A program made the position numbers and the translations under genes. The notes under the pieces are model-generated. The model was not told the DNA's origin. It worked only from the letters and a program-made list of their open reading frames with translations, and ran no database searches. DNA of 64,000 nucleotides from assembly GCA_014859445.1 (NCBI GenBank), contig JACUUC010000012.1, positions 1-64,000 on the forward strand. Reading direction: 5' to 3'. Each line of letters starts with the position of its first letter. Positions within the stretch are counted from its first letter, which is position 1. Positions 44,781 through 52,352 of the stretch are shown here, piece after piece. Origin of the DNA: Bacterioplanes sp. (GTDB taxonomy: Bacteria; Pseudomonadota; Gammaproteobacteria; Pseudomonadales; Oceanobacteraceae).

Positions 44781-46583
44781 ATGACCATCCAAATCGACCT
44801 CAGTCAGCCACCCTTCAGCTTACTAAGCAATGATCTTCTTAGCTGGCTGACGCAACGCTTGGATTTGGTGTTTTTTCCTGCGGGGGCTGAAATCATTGCC
44901 GCAGGCAGTGAGTCACCTGGGTTATTCATTGTTTATAAAGGGGTCGTCGAAGAAACCGATGCGAGCGGTGAGCGCGTGTACGCTCAATACGCCCATGAAG
45001 ATTTGTTTGATGTTCGCGCCGTGCTGGAATCCACGTGTAAACATCGCTACGTCGCCTTGCAAGAAACACTCTGTTATTTACTCAAAGCCGCGGATTTTAT
45101 TCGCTTGTTGGATCAATCGACCGACTTCTCCGTGTATTTTCGTCCCGATTTGGCTGCCAAACAGTCGTTGATTGATGAGAAAGAAGGCAGTGTGGCTGAG
45201 TTTATTTTGGCGCGCATTGATGAAGAAACACTCCGCCCACCCTTGTACGTCACCGGACAAACCAACTTGAAGCGTGTGGCGCAGTTGATGGATGAACGCA
45301 ATTCCGATGTGGTGTTGGTTCGTACGGCAAGGGGCGTCGGGATTGTCACGGGGACCGACTTGCTAAAAGCCACTTTACTGGGCGATTTTACCAAGCAAAG
45401 TAAGGTATCGGAGATCGGTCAATTTGAGCTGATTACGGTTGAATATGGCGATTTCTTATTTAATGCCTTGCTGAAGATGACGCAACATCACATTGAACGT
45501 GTGGTGGTCATGCGTGACGGTGACATTGTCGGCTTGCTTGAGCTGACCGATATGCTCAGTGTGTTTTCGACACACTCGCATGTCATTGCCATGCGCATCG
45601 AACAAGCCAAAACCTTAGATGATTTAACCATCGCAGCACAGCGTTTGCAGTCGTTGATCGAAACCTTATCTGAGCAAGGCGTGAAAATGCAGGCCATGAT
45701 GGAGCTGATTACACGATTAAATCGACGTGTGATGCAGCGCGCGTTTGAGCTCATTTTTCCGAAACGCTTGCAGCAGTCGTGTTGCATTTTGGTACTGGGT
45801 AGCGAGGGGCGAGGTGAGCAAATTTTAAAAACCGATCAAGACAATGCGGTGATCTACAAACACGAACATGAGCTCGAAGCCATTCGCCCATTTTTGCAAC
45901 AACTGCATCAAGCCTTATTGAGTTTTGGCTATCCTCCCTGCCCAGGTGGGGTCATGTTCACCAATGATGCGTGGATTCACAGCGTTGAGGGTTGGCAACA
46001 GAAAATTCAACGTTGGTTAACCGCTGGTACGCCAGATGCCATGATGAATATGGCCATTATGATGGATGCGGAGCCGGTGAGTGGCGATGCGGAACTCTTT
46101 TTGCCGGTTAAACATGCGTGGCAGCGGCCAGAATTACGGTCCAGTATGACCTCCGCTTGGTTTGCTAAGTCGGCCTTGCAATTCAATACCCCATTGACGT
46201 TTTTAGGCAAAATTCGTGAGGAACATGGTCATATTGACATCAAAAAAGGGGGGATTTTCCCCATTGTTCATGGCGTGCGCACCTTGGCCTTTGAATTTGG
46301 CATTGACGACTGCAATACCCTAAAGCGATTACAGCATTTACAGGCATTGAATGTGTTGCATGACGAGGTCGTGCAGGGGTTAACCGATGCCTTATTGTTG
46401 TTTTTACGCATTCGTTTACGCCAGCAATTGCAGCAATCTGCGGTTGATAATCCTGGGTTGAATCAACAGCTGTCGTTGGCGTCGATGCGCAGTGTGGATC
46501 GCAGCTTATTGCGTCATGCTTTACATCGGGTGAAAAAGTTTAAACAGTTGTTGATCAATCATTATCACTTAGAGAACTTTTAA
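44781..46583 (+). CDS. DUF294 nucleotidyltransferase-like protein with cNMP and CBS domains
   Basis: A 600-residue cytoplasmic protein with four parts: a cyclic-nucleotide-binding-like domain (about residues 15-125), two CBS domains (about 155-265), the DUF294 nucleotidyltransferase domain with the GSEGRGEQ..TDQDNA motif (340-356), and a C-terminal substrate-binding domain (about 480-600). Relatives stand beside acs in many gammaproteobacteria, and a role in acetate metabolism control is proposed for them. Its stop overlaps the exonuclease start (TAATG). The nucleotide sensed and the target modified are unknown. Confidence 0.88.
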   Translation: MTIQIDLSQPPFSLLSNDLLSWLTQRLDLVFFPAGAEIIAAGSESPGLFIVYKGVVEETDASGERVYAQYAHEDLFDVRAVLESTCKHRYVALQETLCYLLKAADFIRLLDQSTDFSVYFRPDLAAKQSLIDEKEGSVAEFILARIDEETLRPPLYVTGQTNLKRVAQLMDERNSDVVLVRTARGVGIVTGTDLLKATLLGDFTKQSKVSEIGQFELITVEYGDFLFNALLKMTQHHIERVVVMRDGDIVGLLELTDMLSVFSTHSHVIAMRIEQAKTLDDLTIAAQRLQSLIETLSEQGVKMQAMMELITRLNRRVMQRAFELIFPKRLQQSCCILVLGSEGRGEQILKTDQDNAVIYKHEHELEAIRPFLQQLHQALLSFGYPPCPGGVMFTNDAWIHSVEGWQQKIQRWLTAGTPDAMMNMAIMMDAEPVSGDAELFLPVKHAWQRPELRSSMTSAWFAKSALQFNTPLTFLGKIREEHGHIDIKKGGIFPIVHGVRTLAFEFGIDDCNTLKRLQHLQALNVLHDEVVQGLTDALLLFLRIRLRQQLQQSAVDNPGLNQQLSLASMRSVDRSLLRHALHRVKKFKQLLINHYHLENF

Positions 46584-47212
46584 TGCTGCCGTTATGGGTT
46601 CGTCGTCATTTACCGGGTTTTCAAGCGCCACCGGAACGCTGGCAGCACATGATGCACAGCTACCATGGTGATGAAGTGGTGGTATTGGATTGTGAAACCA
46701 GTCGCTTTGATAAAAAGCAGGGTGAACTATTGAGTGTCGCCGCGGTGATCGTGAAAGGCAAACACATCATGTTGTCAAAAGCACTGGATTTAACCATTCG
46801 GTCGGCAGCCGTTACGGATGCGCAAGCCGTGAAAGTCCATTTTTTACGTCAGGAAGATCGACTGCATGGGGTGTCTACCGCGGAAGCGATAGAACGGTTG
46901 TTGGATTTCATTGGCAATCGTCCCATCTGTGGGTTCTACATTGAATACGACCGCGCCATTTTGAATCGCTATATTCAGGAACTCTATCAATTCCAACTCT
47001 ACAATCGGTTTATCGACGTGTCCGAGTTGTATGCTCGGCTCTCTCGGAAAAAACACCCCGAATCGGAATTGGATTTGACCTTCGAAGGCTTAGCCGCCGG
47101 TTTGGATGTACCCATTATTGATCGGCACACAGCGCTAGGCGATGTCATTTCGACGGCGCTGATGTACGTTAAATTGAGCGAGTTTGGCTTAAAAGAGATC
47201 GCGCATGGATAA
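46583..47212 (+). CDS. DnaQ-like 3'-5' exonuclease
   Basis: A 209-residue DEDDh exonuclease. Exo I is LDCETS (Asp36, Glu38), Exo II includes Asp123 in GFYIEYDRAIL, and Exo III is DRHTALGD (His182, Asp187), so all catalytic positions are present. It is translationally coupled to the DUF294 gene, a pair often found next to acs. The length is that of a stand-alone exonuclease, not of a polymerase epsilon subunit. Its substrate is unknown; degradation of small RNA or a modified nucleic acid is possible. Confidence 0.88.
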   Translation: MLPLWVRRHLPGFQAPPERWQHMMHSYHGDEVVVLDCETSRFDKKQGELLSVAAVIVKGKHIMLSKALDLTIRSAAVTDAQAVKVHFLRQEDRLHGVSTAEAIERLLDFIGNRPICGFYIEYDRAILNRYIQELYQFQLYNRFIDVSELYARLSRKKHPESELDLTFEGLAAGLDVPIIDRHTALGDVISTALMYVKLSEFGLKEIAHG

Positions 47213-47288
47213 CATTGACGATTTTCATACTCGGTATTGATAAAAATTGCGCTATGCTGATACGAGTTGTTGAAAAGAGAGTGTTAGC

Positions 47289-47981
47289 ATGTCAGCCGTG
47301 ATGCCCATTTTTTTCCGAATGTCATTGACCGCCATGTTGACTTTGGCTGTCAGCTTGTTGGGACTGTTGTTGAGTTCAAATGCATGGTCGCAGTGGCTAA
47401 CGGTTGTCGATCAGCATGGTGATCCTGTCGCGCAGGCGATTGTGACCTTTGTGGGTGTTCCATCACCAATCGATGTCAGTCAATTGGCCGTTGTTGATCA
47501 AGTCGAGCAACAATTTTCTCCGCAACAGCGGGTCATTGCCCCTGGGCAGCGCGTGTCTTTTCCCAATAGCGATAATATTCGCCATCATGTGTATTCCTTT
47601 TCAACACCTAAGGTCTTTGAAATCCGTTTGTACGCCGATACGCCCGAAGCGCCCATTCTGTTTGATCAAGCGGGTGTGGTGGTGTTGGGGTGTAACATTC
47701 ATGACAACATGATTGGTCACTTGTACATCAGTGCGGATTTGAGTCTGATCACGGATGATCTTGGTCGAGTGTTGTTGCCTGACGGCGCGAACGATATCTA
47801 TTTATGGCATACGCGATATCAATTGGATGATGAGCAGCGTTTGTTGGTCCGCGCCTCTCAGTGGCAATCGTCGGTGTCTGACTCGCCCAGTGTACGTTTG
47901 CCCTTAGCCGTGCCCCTTGCAAGGGACAAGCAAATGACACCGACATCCGGTTTTGGCAATCATTTCCGGATGGGACATTGA
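47289..47981 (+). CDS. cupredoxin-like periplasmic protein (methylamine-utilisation type)
   Basis: A 230-residue exported protein with a signal peptide (residues 1-35, cut near AWSQ). The mature part is a cupredoxin fold with a complete type-1 copper set: a His in the NSDNIRHHVYSFS segment, then Cys, His and Met in GCNIHDNMIGHLYI. Proteins of this kind are usually labelled methylamine utilisation protein, but no methylamine genes are near. The N-terminal part resembles a carboxypeptidase-regulatory-like strand set (VVDQHGDPVAQAIVTF). It starts a four-gene operon and is 4 bases from the EAL gene. It should carry electrons or bind copper in the periplasm. Confidence 0.8.
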   Translation: MSAVMPIFFRMSLTAMLTLAVSLLGLLLSSNAWSQWLTVVDQHGDPVAQAIVTFVGVPSPIDVSQLAVVDQVEQQFSPQQRVIAPGQRVSFPNSDNIRHHVYSFSTPKVFEIRLYADTPEAPILFDQAGVVVLGCNIHDNMIGHLYISADLSLITDDLGRVLLPDGANDIYLWHTRYQLDDEQRLLVRASQWQSSVSDSPSVRLPLAVPLARDKQMTPTSGFGNHFRMGH

Positions 47982-47984
47982 TCC

Positions 47985-50354
47985 ATGCTGTGGCGTTTAT
48001 TGCGAAGTTTTCGCGCTCAAATTCTGGCGTTTGCATTGGCCATGGTGTTGTTGGCCACGATATCCATTTTGGTGTTGGTGTTTTTGAATACCGCGCGTTC
48101 CTTTCAACTGCAAGCGAATAGCAATATTGATCAAGCCTTACAAGTCTTTGAGCAACGTCTTTCTAGCCGAGAGCAGCAGTTGGAAATCAGTGCGGCGGTA
48201 CTGGTTGCTGATTTCGGTTTTAAGCAGGCGCTCAGCAGTCGCGATCAAGCGACGATTGTCAGCGCATTGAATAATCAAGGTGCGCGAATTCAAGCGGATC
48301 TGATGTTTACCTTAAATCTACAGGGCGACGTGACGGCCAGTAGTCGTGATCAGGTGAACGACAAAATTTCCGTGTCGATGGCGGAATTGATGCAATCGGT
48401 GAGCAATCGCACTTCCTTCTCTCAATTTGAATTGCTGCCATCTGGTTTGTATTTGGTGGTGTATTTGCCCGTGCGGGCGCCGTCGATTATTGGCTTCGTG
48501 GGGGTCGGATTCCAAATGAATGACACCGTACTCGCCAATATCAGTGCGTCGGATGAGGTCGGCGGTACGTTGTTGTTTCAGCGAGACGTCGCAACCGATG
48601 CCAGTGAGCGCCTCGTTTTGGCCAGTTCTTGGCGTCCAGCGTTGGCGCTTGAGCAGTTGCAAATACAACAGACGTTGAGTTATTGGCCTTGGTTGATGGG
48701 TTTTCAAGACAACCAACGATATTTAAATCGTGACGTGTTGTTGTGGGAAAACGCACATCAGGCGGCATGGATGGTGATTTCCGTGGACGTACAGCCGTTA
48801 TACGAACGTTTTGCTGCACTGCGTGATCGGATTCTATTGGTCAGTGCGATGTTGATACTGATCACGGTACTCGGTAGTTTTGCCATTGCCAGTGGTCTGA
48901 CCGTGCCGCTGCAATCGTTAGTGTATAGTGCGCGTTTGATCGCTCGTGGTCAGTACGATCAATTGCCGGAACGTAGCTTGTTTAATCGGGATATCTCCTT
49001 GTTGAATCGCGCTTTTCGTGCGATGGCGAGAGATTTACAAATACGTGAACACAAAATCGTGTATCAAAACCGTCATGACGTGTTAACGGGATTACTGAAT
49101 CGAGACAGTTTTCAAACCGAGTTAAAAGAGATCATACATAGTCAGGCCGCCTTTTTATTATTTACTTTCAATATGGTTCGGTTTCGCAGTGTGAATGACA
49201 CGCTGGGGCCCGATATTGCTGATGCGTGCTTACAGGTATTTGCCAAGCGACTGCGTTTGTTTCCGGGTTTGCAGTTTGCGGCTCGTTTAGGAGTGGATGA
49301 ATTTTCTGGCATCGTGTTGGTATCGGATACGCAGCTGCCAGCAACGATTTGCCAGCAGTTAGTGCAAGAACTGACACGGCCCATGGTATTGGGTGAAGTG
49401 GAAGTAACACCTGAGATTCGTATGGGCTATACCCACGAAATGGCTTTCCATGAAGATCTACGTACATTGACGCGACGTACGAATATTGCTTTGGAATATG
49501 CTCGGCAACACCATCTCGCGTGTTTTGGCTACCAAGACGGGATGGATAATGCCTATTTGCAGCGTTTAGAGATCATTAAATCGTTGAAATACGCGTTGCA
49601 AGCCAATGACCAGCAGCTGCAAATGTACTACCAGCCGAAAATGGAACTGGCCAGTGGTCATATTACGCAAGCGGAGGCACTCATTCGCTGGCAGCATCCT
49701 GTGGATGGTTTTATGGCGCCAGATATGTTCATTGAGCTGGCCGAGCAAGCAGGCTTTATTGAAGAAGTGACCCGCTGGGTGGTACAACGGGTATTGCATG
49801 ATTTGCAGCAGCTACGAGATGAGGGGCATGCGCTACAGATCGCCATCAATTTATCAGCACAGGATGTGAGTAACCACGAGTTGATGCAATGGTTGCAGGT
49901 ACAGCTTATTCAAGCCGGATTGAGCTCCGCTGATTTGTGCTTGGAATTAACCGAACGTGATGTCACGGCCGATGAAGGTGCTATTTGTACTTCGCTACAG
50001 TGGTTGCAAGAACAAGGGTTCACCATTGCGCTGGACGACTACGGTGTCGGGTATTCGGCGTTGTCTCGATTAGCTACGTTGCCCGTAGACGAAATTAAAA
50101 TCGATAAAAGCTTTGTGCTCGATTTAGCCACCAATGACAGCCATCGTATTATTGTCGAATCGACCATTTTTATGGCGCATAAGTTGAATCTCAGTGTCGT
50201 AGCCGAAGGGGTGGAAGATGCCGATGCGCAAGCGTGGTTAGGCACCCATCAATGCGATGCGATTCAAGGTTACCATTTGGCTCGTCCGATGCCGTTGGCG
50301 ACGTTTATGACGTGGTTGGCCGAATATTCATTACCCCAACAGGAGCGTGTCTAA
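47985..50354 (+). CDS. membrane c-di-GMP phosphodiesterase with periplasmic sensor
   Basis: A 789-residue protein. Two membrane helices (about residues 12-34 and 283-303) frame a periplasmic Cache-like sensor of about 245 residues. A HAMP domain (about 304-356), a GGDEF domain with the altered site GVDEF (436-440) and an EAL domain (about 530-785) follow. The EAL residues needed for catalysis are present: EAL at 564-566, the LELTE, LDDYG, IKIDKS, VAEGVE and QGYHLARP motifs. It should hydrolyse c-di-GMP in response to a periplasmic signal. It overlaps the DUF3034 gene by one base (TAATG). Confidence 0.9.
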   Translation: MLWRLLRSFRAQILAFALAMVLLATISILVLVFLNTARSFQLQANSNIDQALQVFEQRLSSREQQLEISAAVLVADFGFKQALSSRDQATIVSALNNQGARIQADLMFTLNLQGDVTASSRDQVNDKISVSMAELMQSVSNRTSFSQFELLPSGLYLVVYLPVRAPSIIGFVGVGFQMNDTVLANISASDEVGGTLLFQRDVATDASERLVLASSWRPALALEQLQIQQTLSYWPWLMGFQDNQRYLNRDVLLWENAHQAAWMVISVDVQPLYERFAALRDRILLVSAMLILITVLGSFAIASGLTVPLQSLVYSARLIARGQYDQLPERSLFNRDISLLNRAFRAMARDLQIREHKIVYQNRHDVLTGLLNRDSFQTELKEIIHSQAAFLLFTFNMVRFRSVNDTLGPDIADACLQVFAKRLRLFPGLQFAARLGVDEFSGIVLVSDTQLPATICQQLVQELTRPMVLGEVEVTPEIRMGYTHEMAFHEDLRTLTRRTNIALEYARQHHLACFGYQDGMDNAYLQRLEIIKSLKYALQANDQQLQMYYQPKMELASGHITQAEALIRWQHPVDGFMAPDMFIELAEQAGFIEEVTRWVVQRVLHDLQQLRDEGHALQIAINLSAQDVSNHELMQWLQVQLIQAGLSSADLCLELTERDVTADEGAICTSLQWLQEQGFTIALDDYGVGYSALSRLATLPVDEIKIDKSFVLDLATNDSHRIIVESTIFMAHKLNLSVVAEGVEDADAQAWLGTHQCDAIQGYHLARPMPLATFMTWLAEYSLPQQERV

Positions 50355-51205
50355 TGCCGCCGTTTGTAAAGCGATACCAGATGTTGATTGTTCTGTTTAC
50401 TGCGCTATTCAGTGTCAATGCCGTCGCTGGCAGTCAGTTGTTGGCAACGGGCGGTGTGACCCAAGTGGAGGGCAGTGCTGGTGGTGGATTGGTTCCTTGG
50501 GCGGTGATTGCCGGTTATGGAGATGCTAATGAATACAGCTCTGGTGCATTTACCACGCAAGTGGATTTGGCTGATTTTCGTTTACACAGTGTCGGTGCTT
50601 ATGCGTCTTGGGATAATCGCTGGGAATTATCCGCTAGCCAGCAGCGCTTTACCGTTAAGCAAACCGATGTGGTGCTGCGCCAAGAAGTGTATGGCGTGAA
50701 AGCGCGAATAGCGGGTGATGTACTTTATGGCCCTGGACCACAGTGGTCGTTGGGAGTGCAGTACAAACGCTTATTGGATGACGCGGTGGCACAGTCACTA
50801 TCGGCCGATAAAACCCATGCCGACCTGGATGTGTATTTGGCGGCGAGTCAAATACATTTGGCCGCGTTTGCGGGGTATAACGTGATGTGGAATGCCACGT
50901 TGCGCGCCAGTCGTGCCAATCAATTAGGCTTTTTGGGCTACGGCGGTGACGAACAGCAACGTCATCAGTCATTGCTCGAGGTATCGGCTCTCATGTTAGT
51001 CCGGCCCGACCTAGCCATCGGTGTTGAGTATCGACAAAAACCCGATAATTTGTCGGCCATTAAAGAAGATGATTGGTACGATGTGTTTGTCGCTTGGTTT
51101 CCGAATAAGCACGTCAGTGTGACCGCCGCTTGGGCGCATACAGGGCGCATCGCGGGTAGTGATAAGCAGGAAGGTATGTACTGGTCGTTAGCGACTTTCT
51201 TTTAA
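50354..51205 (+). CDS. DUF3034 family outer-membrane-like protein
   Basis: A 283-residue exported protein of the DUF3034 family. A signal peptide covers about residues 1-24 (cut near VAGS). Alternating strands and a closing SLATFF with terminal Phe indicate an outer-membrane beta barrel. The ATG at 50354 overlaps the previous stop (TAATG) and has AGGAG 8 bases upstream; the longer frame from 50234 lies within the phosphodiesterase gene. The family function is unknown. Confidence 0.88.
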   Translation: MPPFVKRYQMLIVLFTALFSVNAVAGSQLLATGGVTQVEGSAGGGLVPWAVIAGYGDANEYSSGAFTTQVDLADFRLHSVGAYASWDNRWELSASQQRFTVKQTDVVLRQEVYGVKARIAGDVLYGPGPQWSLGVQYKRLLDDAVAQSLSADKTHADLDVYLAASQIHLAAFAGYNVMWNATLRASRANQLGFLGYGGDEQQRHQSLLEVSALMLVRPDLAIGVEYRQKPDNLSAIKEDDWYDVFVAWFPNKHVSVTAAWAHTGRIAGSDKQEGMYWSLATFF

Positions 51206-51224
51206 TTCGGTCTGGGGAGATGAG

Positions 51225-51650
51225 ATGAAATCGTCCTTGCTGTCTTGTGGTGTGCTGTTATCGAGTGCGCTGTTGTTGTCGCTACCTGTTCATAGTCAGT
51301 CTTTGTATGAGCGCTTAGGTGGGGAGGCGGGTATGCTGGCCATCACCAATGCCTTTATCGAGGAAATCAGTTTTGATGCGATGGTTTATCCTTACTTTCG
51401 TACGTCGGATATTGGCCGATTTCAGGCCAAGTTCAGTGAGCAATTGTGCGTTGCCGTCAATGGACCTTGCGAATACACGGGGGATTCGATGTTACTGGTA
51501 CACCGTGGCATGGGTATTGATGAAGCGGCATTCAATAGGACGGTTGAATTGTTGCAAGCAGCGATGACGCGAGAAGGCGTTCATCATACCGATCAGAATC
51601 GTATCTTGAAGCAATTTGCGCCGATGCGCGCTGATATTATCCATCAATGA
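51225..51650 (+). CDS. exported group 1 truncated hemoglobin
   Basis: A 141-residue protein with a signal peptide (residues 1-24, hydrophobic core then PVHSQS) and a truncated-hemoglobin domain. It begins LYERLGGEAG, the usual N-terminal hallmark, and the proximal heme ligand is His93 in LLVHRGMGI. It should bind heme in the periplasm and could react with O2 or NO. Export of such a hemoglobin is unusual. It is the last gene of the operon that starts at 47289, 19 bases after the DUF3034 stop. Confidence 0.88.
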   Translation: MKSSLLSCGVLLSSALLLSLPVHSQSLYERLGGEAGMLAITNAFIEEISFDAMVYPYFRTSDIGRFQAKFSEQLCVAVNGPCEYTGDSMLLVHRGMGIDEAAFNRTVELLQAAMTREGVHHTDQNRILKQFAPMRADIIHQ

Positions 51651-51672
51651 TGGGGGATTAGCCCATCGGCAC

Positions 51673-51696
51673 AGAAGGGTTTTTTCTGACCCTTCT
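51673..51696 (+). other. hairpin after the truncated hemoglobin gene
   Basis: Eight-base arms around an 8-base T-rich loop, 22 bases after the stop. No T run follows on either strand, so it is at best a weak terminator between this operon and the convergent gene ending at 51754. Confidence 0.4.
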
Positions 51697-51753
51697 CATG
51701 TGCGTCTGCTGTTCTTTGTTGCTGTCTGCTTAGCCATTATCGTTAAGTGGACG

Positions 51754-52266
51754 TTAGCGTGGGCATACTTCATTGATTAGGCGGTCCTGCGCATGTAACA
51801 CGCGGCGCTGTGCTAAATCGGCTTGTCCTTGTAAATCGGTCGGAATCAATTCTAACGTGCTGCAATTCAACACATAGGCTTGCTTGCTCAAACGATCAAC
51901 ATGCTGCTTTTCAAACCGGTACAGAATAAACCGTGCAACGGTGGTGTGTTCATTGAGGCGTTGCTGTGCAATGGCGTTGCTATCCAGTACGGTGAAAGCG
52001 GTAATCATGGGGAAGGTGTGCGTCCATGGTCGCCAAGCATTCGGAGTGGTTTCTGTGGCGACGACCACCGACTCGGCGGGCAAACGCTGCTGTTGATGAT
52101 CAAACCACGCGTATTCCCAACTGATTTGATACCCCAACATACCCGCTCCGGCAAACACGGGGATGATCCATTTTGGCAATAAGTTGCCTGTGATCTTGCG
52201 TAAAATTAAGGCGATACCTGCGGCACCAAGGCCAGCCGCAATCATGGCAATGATAGTCCAAATCAT
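51754..52266 (-). CDS. membrane-anchored hypothetical protein
   Basis: A 170-residue protein with two hydrophobic segments near the N-terminus (about residues 2-22 and 32-48) and a periplasmic or cytoplasmic C-terminal domain with Cys residues (NCSTLELI and EVCPR). The ATG at 52266 has AGGAAA 8-9 bases upstream. It is downstream of actP in the same direction but separated by hairpins. I do not recognise a named family. Confidence 0.7.
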   Translation of the reverse strand: MIWTIIAMIAAGLGAAGIALILRKITGNLLPKWIIPVFAGAGMLGYQISWEYAWFDHQQQRLPAESVVVATETTPNAWRPWTHTFPMITAFTVLDSNAIAQQRLNEHTTVARFILYRFEKQHVDRLSKQAYVLNCSTLELIPTDLQGQADLAQRRVLHAQDRLINEVCPR

Positions 52267-52288
52267 AAGCGAGTTTCCTAACGTAAAG

Positions 52289-52307
52289 AGGCCTCATGAT
52301 GAGGCCT
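52289..52307 (-). other. hairpin between actP and the downstream gene
   Basis: An inverted repeat with 8-base arms and a 3-base loop just after the actP terminator and 23 bases before the 170-residue gene start. It could be a second terminator or part of that gene's leader. Confidence 0.4.
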
Positions 52308-52314
52308 AAGTAGC

Positions 52315-52344
52315 AAAAAGACCACAAGTGCTAGCACCTGTGGT
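52315..52344 (-). terminator. rho-independent terminator of the actP operon
   Basis: An inverted repeat of about 24 bases (52321-52344) is followed on the minus strand by a T run (52320-52316). It lies 9 bases past the actP stop codon. Confidence 0.8.
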
Positions 52345-52352
52345 TTCGCTTA

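Noticed and set aside
47289-47981. Methylamine utilisation role for the cupredoxin-like protein
   Set aside because: The usual family label suggests it, but no methylamine dehydrogenase or other mau genes are nearby.
51673-51696. Strong terminator after the truncated hemoglobin gene
   Set aside because: The hairpin is real but no T run follows, so I list it only as a hairpin.
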